Positions 15,333 to 24,604 of a DNA stretch of 64,000 nucleotides are shown here, piece by piece. The stretch comes from Bacteroidales bacterium (GTDB lineage Bacteria > Bacteroidota > Bacteroidia > Bacteroidales > Rikenellaceae). Numbering within the stretch: the first letter of the stretch is position 1; every line of letters starts with the position of its first letter. The notes under the pieces were generated by a model. It did not search any database. It was not told the origin of the DNA and worked only from the letters and a program-made list of their open reading frames with translations. A program made the translations under genes and the position numbers. The stretch lies in assembly GCA_910574205.1 (NCBI GenBank), contig CAJSYJ010000001.1:806001-870000 (forward strand). Reading direction: 5' to 3'.

Positions 15333-17489
15333 ATGACCCGTAGACACAGGTTCATACTGCTCGCACTGGCCTTTCTGGCCTCGGCGGTCGTCTATCCGGC
15401 CTCGGTCGAGGCTCAGATAAGCGCCTCCGACATAGCGCGCGCGCAACGCGACGCACAACTCAACGGCACGGACTACAACGGCGGTTACGGCACCAATCCC
15501 TTCGAGAACCCCGAGGAGGAGAATCCCGATGCCGAGGTGCAGGACTCGACAAAGAAAAAGCGGCCGCGCCTGCCGCTTGAATCATACTATTTCAACGACT
15601 CGATACGCTCGCTCAGAAACTGGAAATGGTATATCGACCGCGACTACAACCGCGTCAAGGTCGAGCCTCTCGACACCACGCTGGCCGACTGGCGCATCGA
15701 TTATCCGTTCTACCGCCGCGGCGCGGGCGACATGGCGCTGGGCGGACTGGGACAGTCGACGCAACCGGTCAACTGGTTCGAACGCCGGCAGTCGCCCGAC
15801 TTCATCTTCGCACGCTCCTACGACGCATACACCGCCCGCATCGACAACGTGCCGTTCTACAACGGAAAGACGCCGCTGTCGAATCTGATGTATATCGAAT
15901 CGGGACAGAAACGCTACCGCGAGGAGCACTTCGAGCTGGTGCACTCGCAGAACGTGTCGCCCTCGACATCGGCCAACATCAGCTACAAGGCGCGCAGCAC
16001 CATGGGCAAGTACGAGTGGCAGCGCACGAAGAACCATGCCCTCTCGGTCGCATTCGCCCATACGGGCAAGCGCTACTCGGTGCATGCGGCCTACATGAAC
16101 AACATGATCGACACGCGCGAAAACGGCGGCGTAGTCGGCGAGTGGGCCATAGTCGACACCACCTTCGAGATGCCGTCCGGCGTGCCTATGCGGCTGACCA
16201 ACTCCGAGGCGCACAACAAGTACCGCAACAACGGCTTCTTCATCAAGCAGGCATACGCCATACCGCTGCAACGCGTGACCGAGTACGACTTCTCGCTGGC
16301 CGACCTGTCGGCCGTATATATCGGCCACCAGTTGGAGTACAACGCATGGACCAAGACCTACACCGATCTCAGGGCGACATATACCGACGAGCGCGGCGGA
16401 GGCGTCGACGAAAACGGCGACTACATACCCGTCACGCGCGAGTACTACGACAACTGGTATATCAACCCCTACTCTACGCGCGACTCGATAAGCGAGCGGC
16501 TGCTGTCGAACAAGATCTTCATACAGGCGCAGCCGTGGGACCGCAACGGCGCGGTGGGCACGCTCGACGGCGGCGTAGGCGTCGATCTGCACACCTACTC
16601 CCACTTCTCGCTCGAAAGCTACGCTTCGGGCAAGTTGCAGAAGACGCGCAAGACGAGCTGGTACGTCTACGGCTCGGTAAACGGCAAGATCAAACGATAT
16701 GTCGACTGGCAGGCCGATGCCAAGTACTACCCGTCGGGATATCGGGGCTCGGACCTCTCCATAGGCGGAGAGATCACGCTGCGAGCCTTCATACGCGAAC
16801 ACCCCCTGATTCTCACCGGACGCTTCCGACAGGAGTTCCGGTCGCCGAGTTTCTGGCAGGAGAATCTATTCTCGAACCACTATGTGTGGTTCAACTCTTT
16901 TTCGAAAGAGAAAACGACTCGTTTCGAGGCGCGATTCTCGGTGCCCGACTATGCCCTCGAACTGGGGCTGTGGCAGGGCGTCATGAGCGACATGTTGTAT
17001 TACGATTCGTCGAGCGACATCGCGCAGGCCTCCTCGGCCGTAAGCCTTACGAGTCTGTACGCCCGCAAGGATTTCCGCATAGCGGGACTCCACCTGGATC
17101 ACAGGGCATTGGTACAATTCAGCTCCGATGAGCATGTTCTTCCCGTGCCGTTGCTCAGCGCCTTCGTATCGTACTACTACGATTTCTGGGCGGTGCGCGA
17201 CGTGCTTCGTGTGCAGATAGGTCTGGACTGCCGCTACAATACATCGTATTACGCGCCCTCCTACAACCCCGCACTCTCGGTCTTCTTCAACCAACGCGAC
17301 GTCTCGATAGGGTCGTACCCCTACGTCGACGCGTTCATATCGGCCAAGTGGAAGCGCATGAGGATACTCTTGAAGTTCCAGCATCTGAACAACGGACTTT
17401 TCGGCAACCGCCAGTATTTCCAAGTGGCGCGCTACCCGCTCAATCCGTTCATGTTCAAGATGGGCATCTCGTGGTCGTTCTACGACTAA
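15333..17489 (+). CDS. Porin_10-type putative outer-membrane porin
   Basis: 718 residues with a signal peptide ending at SVEAQ (about residue 28). A short acidic and basic spacer (DSTKKKRPRLP) leads into SYYFNDSIRSLRNWKWYID, then long alternating strands rich in Tyr, Trp and Phe to the C-terminal WSFYD. This is the pattern of the Bacteroidota putative porin family, sized for a barrel of 16 or more strands. No TonB plug is present, so passive diffusion is expected. It starts 18 bp after pssA and ends 42 bp before the lytic transglycosylase, suggesting an envelope operon. Confidence 0.82.
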   Translation: MTRRHRFILLALAFLASAVVYPASVEAQISASDIARAQRDAQLNGTDYNGGYGTNPFENPEEENPDAEVQDSTKKKRPRLPLESYYFNDSIRSLRNWKWYIDRDYNRVKVEPLDTTLADWRIDYPFYRRGAGDMALGGLGQSTQPVNWFERRQSPDFIFARSYDAYTARIDNVPFYNGKTPLSNLMYIESGQKRYREEHFELVHSQNVSPSTSANISYKARSTMGKYEWQRTKNHALSVAFAHTGKRYSVHAAYMNNMIDTRENGGVVGEWAIVDTTFEMPSGVPMRLTNSEAHNKYRNNGFFIKQAYAIPLQRVTEYDFSLADLSAVYIGHQLEYNAWTKTYTDLRATYTDERGGGVDENGDYIPVTREYYDNWYINPYSTRDSISERLLSNKIFIQAQPWDRNGAVGTLDGGVGVDLHTYSHFSLESYASGKLQKTRKTSWYVYGSVNGKIKRYVDWQADAKYYPSGYRGSDLSIGGEITLRAFIREHPLILTGRFRQEFRSPSFWQENLFSNHYVWFNSFSKEKTTRFEARFSVPDYALELGLWQGVMSDMLYYDSSSDIAQASSAVSLTSLYARKDFRIAGLHLDHRALVQFSSDEHVLPVPLLSAFVSYYYDFWAVRDVLRVQIGLDCRYNTSYYAPSYNPALSVFFNQRDVSIGSYPYVDAFISAKWKRMRILLKFQHLNNGLFGNRQYFQVARYPLNPFMFKMGISWSFYD

Positions 17490-17531
17490 GGAGGGTATCG
17501 TACCGCATAGCAGCCCGCAAAGACAAACTCT

Positions 17532-18209
17532 ATGCTTAAAAGAATTTCATTCCTTTTGGTTTCGGCCGTAACGCTTACGGCATTCGAAGCGACGGTAGAC
17601 TATTCCGACCCTATGGTCGATCGCCTGCTGGCTATCGAGCAGAGCCTCGAACAGGCCGACGAGCCCTGCATCATCTCGCAGTACGACGCCGTCATGCGCA
17701 AGGTAGCCTCGGAGCAGGGGCATGACTGGCGGCTGATGAGCGCCATAGCTTACAGCGAATCGCGGTTCAGAGAGGGACTCGTATCGCGCCGCGGTGCCGC
17801 AGGCATCATGCAGATACGCCCCGTGGTGGCACGTCACTTCAACATACCGGTCGAGATGATCGATGACCTCGAAACCAATATCCGTCTGGCAGGCATGCTC
17901 CTCTCCGAGCTGGATGCGATGCTCGGCATATCGGCCGATGCGTCGGCGAGCGACCGCCTGTGCATAATCCTCGCCGCCTACAATGCCGGCGTGGGACATG
18001 TGACGGACGCACGACGCCTTGCGCGCCTTCACGGCGAGAATCCCGATTCGTGGTCTACCGTGAGCCGCTACCTGGCTCTGAAAGCCCAGCCCGAATACTA
18101 TCTCTCGGAGGCCGTGCGCAACGGCCGTTTCACGGGCAGCCGTCAGACCGACAAATACGTCGCCGGCGTCATGCGCAAGTACGGCCAGTATTGCGACATG
18201 GCCGTCTGA
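17532..18209 (+). CDS. Lytic transglycosylase (SLT fold)
   Basis: 225 residues with a short N-terminal signal or anchor (MLKRISFLLVSAVTLTAF). The SLT domain holds catalytic Glu76 in AYSESRF, the RGAAGIMQI motif (88-95) and LAAYNAGVGHV, as in MltF/Slt-type enzymes. These cleave murein between MurNAc and GlcNAc with formation of 1,6-anhydro ends. The domain fills almost the whole protein, without the amino-acid-binding domain of MltF. It is the last gene of the pssA-porin group and is followed by a strong terminator. Confidence 0.86.
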   Translation: MLKRISFLLVSAVTLTAFEATVDYSDPMVDRLLAIEQSLEQADEPCIISQYDAVMRKVASEQGHDWRLMSAIAYSESRFREGLVSRRGAAGIMQIRPVVARHFNIPVEMIDDLETNIRLAGMLLSELDAMLGISADASASDRLCIILAAYNAGVGHVTDARRLARLHGENPDSWSTVSRYLALKAQPEYYLSEAVRNGRFTGSRQTDKYVAGVMRKYGQYCDMAV

Positions 18210-18236
18210 GAGCCCAAAGGCCGCACACGACAACAT

Positions 18237-18273
18237 GCCGTCCGCAACGCCCGACACAGCCGTTGCGGACGGC
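18237..18273 (+). terminator. Terminator after lytic transglycosylase
   Basis: A perfect 13-bp stem (GCCGTCCGCAACG with its complement) and 11-nt loop, followed by TTCGTCTTT. Confidence 0.85.
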
Positions 18274-18347
18274 TTCGTCTTTCGGCCAGACGAGACGAGC
18301 GGATATTTTTGAGCATAAGCCGCCGCAAGATTGGTCGATAGGTCGAA

Positions 18348-18371
18348 TATTTTTGGAGAGATATCTCCAAA
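18348..18371 (+). promoter_or_regulatory. Possible promoter and operator of the AraC-type gene
   Basis: TATTTTTG (18348-18355) matches the -7 box; no TTG lies at the usual distance. It overlaps an inverted repeat TTTGGAGA-GATA-TCTCCAAA (18352-18371), placed where a bound protein would block or steer polymerase. Confidence 0.45.
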
Positions 18372-18470
18372 TGATTTCTTTTGCCTGACCTTATCTTCAA
18401 GCCGCGGGCATAGCCGAATCGGTTCGGGCGATGCCGGGGCGAGGAAAAGGTCGAAAGAAAAATTCAAAGA

Positions 18471-19379
18471 ATGGAGAGCCTGAATATAATTACCGAGCCG
18501 GATCGCGAAGACGCACGAGCCAAGGTAGAGTCGATCGAAGAGGACTTCATACTGGCGCAGGAGCTGACCGTCGACGACAAAGAGCTCATAGAGGAGCTGT
18601 GCCGCTCCGACAACACCAAGATAATCGTCTGCCAGAGCGGAGCCGTAGAGCTGCGCATCGACATGCAGTGCACTACGATCGAGTCTCCGGCGATGATGAT
18701 CCTCACGCCCGAGCGCAGGATCGAGCCGCTGTCGATAAGCCCCAACTTCGGTGCGATATTCATCTCGATGTCCGACCGCTTCATCGACATGCTCAACATA
18801 AACTCGCGGGCGCAGATGTTCATGACGCTGCGCAACAACCCCGTCATACAGTTCGATACGAACATCATGAGCGCCGTGGAGTCGTACCGCGAGCTGATAA
18901 GCCGCTCGCTGAGCCACACGCAGAACCCCTATCGCATGGAGGTCGTCGAGAACTTCACGCGGGCATTCTTCTACGCATGCGGGTTCTACTTCCACGAATT
19001 TGTCGGCAAACGCACTTCGACCTATCAGGACTCGATCGTCGAGAAATTCATCCTACTCGTGCGCGAGAACTATCGCCTGCATCGCCGCATAGGCTTCTAC
19101 GCCGACAAGCTCTGCATAACGCCCAAATATCTGTCGAAGGTAATCAAGCAGAGCAGCGGGCAGTCGGCCGTCGAATGGATCGACAGCTATGTGCTGCTCG
19201 AAGCCCGCGCCATGCTCAAATCCTCGCACATGACCATACAGCAGATCGCCGGAGAGCTCAACTTCCCCAACCAGTCATTCTTCGGCAAGTACTTCAAGCG
19301 CATGACGGGCATGTCGCCCAAAGAGTATCGCGAGGGGGGGGGTAAATCACGCCGTGCAGGGCAGCGAGGCCGGCGCTGA
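18471..19379 (+). CDS. AraC-family transcriptional regulator
   Basis: 302 residues. The C-terminal 100 residues form the double helix-turn-helix DNA-binding domain: IGFYADKLCITPKYLSKVIKQ and TIQQIAGELNFPNQSFFGKY, closing with FKRMTGMSPKEYR. The N-terminal part resembles a cupin-like sensor region. Homologues normally end soon after KEYR; here a G9 run at 19334-19342 encodes Gly-Gly-Gly and the frame then continues with a basic tail (KSRRAGQRGRR). One added G would stop translation directly after the run (TAA), and one lost G would read into a longer tail. The ligand and targets are unknown; the adjacent genes do not reveal them. Confidence 0.88.
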   Translation: MESLNIITEPDREDARAKVESIEEDFILAQELTVDDKELIEELCRSDNTKIIVCQSGAVELRIDMQCTTIESPAMMILTPERRIEPLSISPNFGAIFISMSDRFIDMLNINSRAQMFMTLRNNPVIQFDTNIMSAVESYRELISRSLSHTQNPYRMEVVENFTRAFFYACGFYFHEFVGKRTSTYQDSIVEKFILLVRENYRLHRRIGFYADKLCITPKYLSKVIKQSSGQSAVEWIDSYVLLEARAMLKSSHMTIQQIAGELNFPNQSFFGKYFKRMTGMSPKEYREGGGKSRRAGQRGRR

Positions 19380-19445
19380 GCAGGCAGCCGACGTCCGGAT
19401 ACTGCGCCTCGGCTACGGCATACGCCGCCCCGGCCGAAGTCGCGG

Positions 19446-20156
19446 CTAACGCCCTGCGACGGCATCCCGCAGCGCCTCGACGAAATCGGGATACTCGCGC
19501 CACAGCGGCTCGGTCTGCAACCACAGCTCGCGAGCCTCGGCCGCATGCGAGGGCGAGGACGACGATATGTCGGCCATGTATGCCTCATCGGCATCGTGGC
19601 TCGGGGCAGTAAACTCCGCAAGATACTCCTTGAAGCTGCGCCGCATGGTTTGCAGCAAAGCCTCGTCGATGCGACGCTCGCGCCGCCATGCCGCCCACAG
19701 ACGCACCACCGTCGCTGCGGCCGACCGCTCGCTCAGATCGATCGACATCTCGTCGAACAGCTCCCACTCCCCGGTGGCCGCATAGCATAACGCCAGCAGC
19801 TCCACCGCTCCGGTATGATCCTCGGGGTCGATGTCGAGCACCATTTCGAGCATGGCCTCCGACATCTCCAAATCGCCCAGCAGGAACTGGTCGACGGCCG
19901 CCGCACGCACGATCTCTATGGCGGCTGCCGAGTTGCGGTGCTCCCACCTCAGCTCCGTCGCCTCCTCCTCGGGCAGCAGCCCCGCTATATCCTGAAACGC
20001 ATGGAAACGCTCGTTGCACGCCTCCGCAGTACGCCCCTCGGACAAAAGTGCATCGATCTTTTCGCTGCGGCGCACGAAGTCGTATCTGCCGCGGGCGACG
20101 ATCTCGAAACGCTGGTCGAGGGTGGGTTTAAGCATCGAATCCAGATCCATTGTCAT
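19446..20156 (-). CDS. Helical-repeat protein of unknown function
   Basis: 236 residues, acidic, with no signal peptide or membrane segment. Helical repeats of TPR-like spacing are visible (AVDQFLLGDLEMSEAMLEMVLDIDPEDHTGAVELLALCYAATGEWELFDE in blocks), suggesting a protein-interaction scaffold in the cytoplasm. The first ATG at 20156 overlaps the end of cstA by 29 bp; ATGs at 20150 and 20135 would reduce the overlap to 23 or 8 bp, so the start is uncertain. The overlap implies translation coupled to cstA, but no functional link is evident. I do not recognise the family. Confidence 0.65.
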   Translation of the reverse strand: MTMDLDSMLKPTLDQRFEIVARGRYDFVRRSEKIDALLSEGRTAEACNERFHAFQDIAGLLPEEEATELRWEHRNSAAAIEIVRAAAVDQFLLGDLEMSEAMLEMVLDIDPEDHTGAVELLALCYAATGEWELFDEMSIDLSERSAAATVVRLWAAWRRERRIDEALLQTMRRSFKEYLAEFTAPSHDADEAYMADISSSSPSHAAEARELWLQTEPLWREYPDFVEALRDAVAGR

Positions 20157-21558
20157 GTCTTATTCTGTTAATCATCAATATACTTATGGCAAGCGTCACG
20201 GCAGCTCCCGCTGCATAGGCCGCCGTCGTGGCACCCATGCCGACGAACTGCGGCGAGACGAACACGAAGCTCGTGCAGACGAACGTCATGAATACCGCAG
20301 GCAGCAGCGCCACCCACAGCCCGCGCCGCATGCGCCTCAACCACGCCACGATCATCCACAATGTAATTACCGACAGCGCCTGATTCGACCATGCGAAGTA
20401 ACGCCATATAACGTCGAAGTCGATGAACGTCATGACGATGCCTATGGCGAAGAGCGGCACGCACACCCACAGCCGTTTGACGACCGACCGCTGGTCGATG
20501 CCGAACATGTCCGAGACGATGAGCCGTGCCGAGCGGAACGCCGTGTCGCCCGATGTTATCGGCGCCACCACAACGCCCAATACGGCCAGCACGCCGCCGA
20601 CCATGCCCAGCGTCGTATGCGATATCTCCGTGACCGCCCAGCCGGCATCGTTGCCGTGCGCGGCCAGTGCGGCGTTGAGACCGTCGGCACCGTGGAAAAA
20701 GGCCATGGCGACGGCTGCCCAGATAAGGGCAATTATCGACTCGGAGATCATGGCTCCGTAGAATACCGAGCGGCACTCGCGCTCGTTGCCCATGCAGCGC
20801 GCCATAAGCGGCGACTGAGTGGCGTGGAAACCCGATATAGCGCCGCAGGCTATGGTTATGAATAACGTAGGTATGATCGGCATCGCCGCTGCATCCGGAC
20901 GGAAATTATGCAGCGTGGTCATCTCGGGCACCTCGTATCCGCCGAAGATCACCACACCGGCCAACGCCAGCGCCATTATGATGAGCGCAGCCCCGAACAC
21001 CGGATAGGCGCGGCCGATGATCTTGTCTATGGGCATGAGCGTGGCCACGAAGTAGTAGACGACGATAACGCCCAGCCAGAGATACATCGACATGCCGGTC
21101 ATGTCGGAGAGTATGGCTGCCGGCGAACGCAGGAATACCACGCCCACCAGTATCAGCAGCACCAGCGAGAACCACCTCAGCACGCGTCCCACGCCGCTGC
21201 CCAGATATATGGCCACCACCTCCGGCAGGCTCTTGCCGTCGTGCCGCAGGATGATGACGCCCGATATGTAATCGTGCATGGCTCCGAGAAATATACCGCC
21301 GAAGGTAATCCACAAAAAGGCCACCGGACCGAAACAGGCACCCATGACGGCACCGAATATCGGACCTATCCCGGCGATGTTGAGCAGCTGTATAAGGAAC
21401 ACGCGCCAGCGCGGCATGGACATGTAATCCACTCCGTCATAGAGCTTTTCCGACGGAACGCGTGCCGCCGGATCGATGCGGCACACCTTGTCCAGATAGC
21501 GGCCGTAGAAAAAGTAGGCTGCCACCAGCAACGAGAGACAAACAAAAAAAGTAATCAT
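20128..21558 (-). CDS. cstA: Carbon starvation protein A-type transporter
   Basis: 476 residues with about 12 to 14 hydrophobic segments. The family hallmark near the start is clear: DGVDYMSMPRWRVF, then QLLNIAGIGPIFGA and FGGIFLGAMHDYISG, and later ISGFHATQSPLMARC. CstA-type inner-membrane carriers import pyruvate or small peptides under carbon limitation. At 476 residues it is shorter than the roughly 700-residue E. coli CstA and matches the compact version common in anaerobes. It is divergent from tRNA-Thr. The downstream helical-repeat gene overlaps its 3' end. Confidence 0.87.
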   Translation of the reverse strand: MITFFVCLSLLVAAYFFYGRYLDKVCRIDPAARVPSEKLYDGVDYMSMPRWRVFLIQLLNIAGIGPIFGAVMGACFGPVAFLWITFGGIFLGAMHDYISGVIILRHDGKSLPEVVAIYLGSGVGRVLRWFSLVLLILVGVVFLRSPAAILSDMTGMSMYLWLGVIVVYYFVATLMPIDKIIGRAYPVFGAALIIMALALAGVVIFGGYEVPEMTTLHNFRPDAAAMPIIPTLFITIACGAISGFHATQSPLMARCMGNERECRSVFYGAMISESIIALIWAAVAMAFFHGADGLNAALAAHGNDAGWAVTEISHTTLGMVGGVLAVLGVVVAPITSGDTAFRSARLIVSDMFGIDQRSVVKRLWVCVPLFAIGIVMTFIDFDVIWRYFAWSNQALSVITLWMIVAWLRRMRRGLWVALLPAVFMTFVCTSFVFVSPQFVGMGATTAAYAAGAAVTLAISILMINRIRHDNGSGFDA

Positions 21559-21645
21559 TTCTGAAAAAAAATCGGGTTTTATAGTGCGAATTTAATAAAT
21601 ATTTACGATATTTGCACCGTCGATCATCGAATCGACCATTAGGTT

Positions 21646-21721
21646 GCCTTAATAGCTCAGTCGGTAGAGCACTTCATTCGTAATGAAGGGGTCGGGGGTT
21701 CGAGTCCCCCTCAAGGCTCCA
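21646..21721 (+). tRNA. tRNA-Thr (anticodon CGT)
   Basis: A full cloverleaf with encoded CCA. The anticodon stem CTTCA/TGAAG holds loop TTCGTAA, giving CGT (threonine, codon ACG). The T arm is GGGGG-TTCGAGT-CCCCC and the D arm contains AGCTCAGTCGGTAGAGC. The acceptor stem GCCTTAA/TCAAGGC has one A-C mismatch at the sixth pair. A terminator follows at once. Confidence 0.95.
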
Positions 21722-22051
21722 AGGTATTCGACGACAAGCGATTGAGTTTCTCAATCGCTTTTTTTGTATCTTTTCCCCGGATGCCACCGCACAAGGCCGG
21801 CCTCTTTTCATACGATATATATACTTTTTCCGTCCGGGCGGATAGCGCAGCCCGGCAAGGCACTCCTCGCCTCCCGCGGCAAGGCCGACGCAGGGCAGGC
21901 GCATCCGCTCTCTATCCGCACCGCTTCCTCGATCGTACAAAATCGTCAGCTGAGGGTCAGGGCGTTATCGGAGAGCCGATAATTTAACATAATAATAGAT
22001 ACAGAGCGTGCGTTATGATATTGAAAAATTTTAAAAAGTAACTGAGAAAAC
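21722..22051. other. Intergenic region tRNA-Thr to Clp ATPase
   Basis: After the tRNA terminator nothing recognisable is seen for about 285 bp. The final 80 bp are AT-rich, as expected before a gene, but contain no clear TTG/TAnnTTTG promoter, so a different sigma factor may drive the Clp gene. Confidence 0.55.
21737..21765 (+). terminator. Terminator of tRNA-Thr
   Basis: A perfect 10-bp stem AGCGATTGAG/CTCAATCGCT with a TTT loop, followed by a T tract. Confidence 0.9.
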
Positions 22052-24520
22052 ATGATGCAGACCAGGATTTCAAAGACGCTCGAAGCAATCATCGCACGCG
22101 TAACGTTTGATGTTTCGAAATCGAATACGAAGAGTTCTTACAAGGATCGTCTCGCATTGGAGATATTGCGCGAGGAGGGAGCCTTGGCCTACCAGATGCT
22201 TTCGACGAAGCTCAAAGACTGGGAGCTGTACCAGCTGCCTCAGAGGATCGAGCGCGAGATAGAGACGTCGCCCGAAGCCGAGCTCTCGTCGCCCGAGGAG
22301 TTCTACACATCTCTGTGCGAGCAGATGAAGGCCTCGACGCCTGCGCGCAGCGTATCGACGGCGCATGCGCTTCGCTTCATCGCCTCGGACGCAGCGACCG
22401 CCACCTCGCGCATACTGGCCGAATTTGACATATCGGACGACATGCTCGACGAGGAGATCGTGCGCATAGGCTCCTCGTCGGACGACAACTCCGTCCGCAT
22501 CGACATGCACGTCATAGACCTGAACCGAGAAGAGACCCGCCACACTCCGAACGCCTCACTGGACAAGTTCGGCGTGAATCTCACACGCTTGGCGCGCGAG
22601 GGACGGATCGACCCCGTCATAGGACGCACCGACGAGATCGACCGCGTGATACAGATCCTCTCGCGCCGCAAGAAGAACAACCCGATGCTTATCGGTGAGG
22701 CAGGAGTGGGTAAAAGCGCGATAGTCGAGGGACTCGCGCTGCGCATGGCTTCGGGCGACGTACCGTATACGATAGCGGGCAAGGAGCTCTATTCGCTGGA
22801 CGTATCGTCGCTTGTGGCCGGCACGAAATTCCGCGGCGAGTTCGAGGAGCGCATGCAGCAGCTCATAGAGTCGCTCTCGAAGTCGCACGACACCATAATA
22901 TTCATCGACGAGATACACACGATCGTCGGTGCAGGCTCGACGCAGGGCTCGCTCGACACGGCCAACATACTCAAACCGGCTCTGGCGCGCGGCGATCTGC
23001 AAACCATAGGAGCCACGACGCTCGACGAGTTCCGCGAGAACATCGAGAGCGACCCGGCGCTCGAACGCCGGTTCCAGAAGGTCGTCATCGAGCCTACCAC
23101 GGCCGAACAGACGCTCGACATACTGCGGCAGGTGGCACCCTACTACGAGCGTCACCACAAGGTGCGCTATACCGACGAGGCGCTCTGCGCCTGCGTAAAG
23201 CTCTCGGAGCGCTACATAACCGACCGCCACTTTCCCGACAAGGCGATCGACGTCATGGACGAAGCCGGCTCGCGCGTACATATAAGCGCCGCCCGCGAAC
23301 CGCACGAGATACGCGAGTTGGAGGCCGCGCTGGCAGATGCGCGCAACCAGCGCCGAAAGGCCGTCGAGGCACTTATATACGAGAAGGCGGCTGCCGCACG
23401 GCTCAACGAGATAGCCATAAAGACCCGCATCGGGGAGCAGCGTGCCCAGTGGCGCCGCAACATGGAGAACAACCCGACCGAGGTGGGCGTCGAGCATATC
23501 GAGCGCGTCATACACTCCATGACGGGTATCCCCACCGAGCGCATCGAGACCGGCGAAATGGCACGTCTGCGCGGCCTGCAAGAGTATCTCTGCGAGCGCG
23601 TGATAGGACAGCAGGATGCCGTGCGTCATCTCTCGCAGGCCATACGCCGCTCGCGCGCCGGGCTGAAAGACGAACACCGCCCGATAGGCGTATTCCTCTT
23701 CGTCGGCCCCACGGGCGTAGGCAAGACCCTGCTGGCCAAAGAGATCGCCAAGTGGCTGTTCGACGATCGCCGCGGGTTGATCCGCATCGACATGTCGGAG
23801 TACGGCGAGAAGCACAACGTGTCGCGTCTGATAGGCTCGCCCCCGGGATATGTCGGCTACGGCGAGGGCGGCCAGCTCTCGGAGGCGGTGCGCCGCCATC
23901 CCTACTCGGTAGTGCTGTTCGACGAGATCGAGAAGGCGCATCCCGACATCTTCAACACGATGTTGCAGATATTCGACGAGGGGCACCTGACCGACGGCAG
24001 CGGCCGGCGCGTCGACTTCCGCAACACGGTCATCATAATGACCTCCAACGTAGGCTCGCGCAACGCCGCGGCACGCATAGCGCAGGTAGGCTACCGGACC
24101 GAGTCGAAGAGCATCAACGAGCGCTCGGCACCGCAGACCGAATACGGCCGTGCGCTGGACGAGTACTTCGCTCCGGAGTTCCTGAACCGTATCGACGACA
24201 TCGTGGTATTCCGCAGGCTCGAAGCCGAAGATGTCGAGCGCATTGTCGATCTGGAACTCTCGACGATCCTGCGCCGCGCCCGCGACATGGGCTACAACGT
24301 CGAGATCACATCGCCGGCAAAGAGCCTGCTGGCCGAGCAGGGTTTCGACTCGCGCTACGGGGCGCGTGCGCTGCGACGCACGCTGCTCGACAAGGTGGAG
24401 GCGCCGCTGTCGACGATGATCGTCGAGGGACGGCTCTCCAAGGGCGACACCGTGACGGTCGAGGCGCGCCGCGGCGAAGTGGCGCTGCGCATAGCCCGCA
24501 AAAGCCCCAAGGTGGCCTGA
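22052..24520 (+). CDS. Clp/Hsp100 AAA+ ATPase, ClpC/ClpA-like
   Basis: 822 residues with two AAA+ modules. D1 has Walker [10 protein letters not shown] (about 215-223) and Walker [11 protein letters not shown]2 has Walker [10 protein letters not shown] (about 552-560), the pore loop [11 protein letters not shown] and Walker [14 protein letters not shown], ending in a ClpB-like small domain. A mid-region of about 70 residues ([17 protein letters not shown] and following) is far shorter than the ClpB M-domain, so ClpC/ClpA is favoured. Between sensor motifs lies VGY, at the position of the ClpP-binding tripeptide. The N-terminal 165 residues match the usual Clp N-domain poorly. It probably unfolds substrates for ClpP; no clpP is nearby. 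Confidence 0.87.
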   Translation: MMQTRISKTLEAIIARVTFDVSKSNTKSSYKDRLALEILREEGALAYQMLSTKLKDWELYQLPQRIEREIETSPEAELSSPEEFYTSLCEQMKASTPARSVSTAHALRFIASDAATATSRILAEFDISDDMLDEEIVRIGSSSDDNSVRIDMHVIDLNREETRHTPNASLDKFGVNLTRLAREGRIDPVIGRTDEIDRVIQILSRRKKNNPMLIGEAGVGKSAIVEGLALRMASGDVPYTIAGKELYSLDVSSLVAGTKFRGEFEERMQQLIESLSKSHDTIIFIDEIHTIVGAGSTQGSLDTANILKPALARGDLQTIGATTLDEFRENIESDPALERRFQKVVIEPTTAEQTLDILRQVAPYYERHHKVRYTDEALCACVKLSERYITDRHFPDKAIDVMDEAGSRVHISAAREPHEIRELEAALADARNQRRKAVEALIYEKAAAARLNEIAIKTRIGEQRAQWRRNMENNPTEVGVEHIERVIHSMTGIPTERIETGEMARLRGLQEYLCERVIGQQDAVRHLSQAIRRSRAGLKDEHRPIGVFLFVGPTGVGKTLLAKEIAKWLFDDRRGLIRIDMSEYGEKHNVSRLIGSPPGYVGYGEGGQLSEAVRRHPYSVVLFDEIEKAHPDIFNTMLQIFDEGHLTDGSGRRVDFRNTVIIMTSNVGSRNAAARIAQVGYRTESKSINERSAPQTEYGRALDEYFAPEFLNRIDDIVVFRRLEAEDVERIVDLELSTILRRARDMGYNVEITSPAKSLLAEQGFDSRYGARALRRTLLDKVEAPLSTMIVEGRLSKGDTVTVEARRGEVALRIARKSPKVA

Positions 24521-24540
24521 CGGATCAATTTCGAGGCAAT

Positions 24541-24570
24541 AAAAACCGCATCCTGAAAGATGCGGTTTTT
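24541..24570. terminator. Bidirectional terminator after Clp ATPase gene
   Basis: A perfect 12-bp stem AAAAACCGCATC/GATGCGGTTTTT with a 6-nt loop; A and T tracts on both sides. Its T run supplies the -33 box of the next promoter. Confidence 0.88.
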
Positions 24571-24599
24571 GCGTTTGCCCTCTTTTATTGTTACCTTTG
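24569..24599 (+). promoter_or_regulatory. Promoter of MATE exporter gene
   Basis: TTG (24569-24571) at the end of the terminator, 20 bp spacer, TACCTTTG (24592-24599). Only five bases separate the box from the ATG at 24605, so transcription should begin at or very near the start codon. Confidence 0.7.
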
Positions 24600-24604
24600 C
24601 CGCC

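Noticed and set aside
21674-21940. Minus-strand frame of 88 codons ending in GDSNPRPLHYE
   Set aside because: Its C-terminus is the antisense of tRNA-Thr, a well-known source of false proteins; it also crosses the tRNA terminator.
24560-24604. Upstream ATG for the MATE gene
   Set aside because: It lies in the terminator hairpin and upstream of the consensus promoter.
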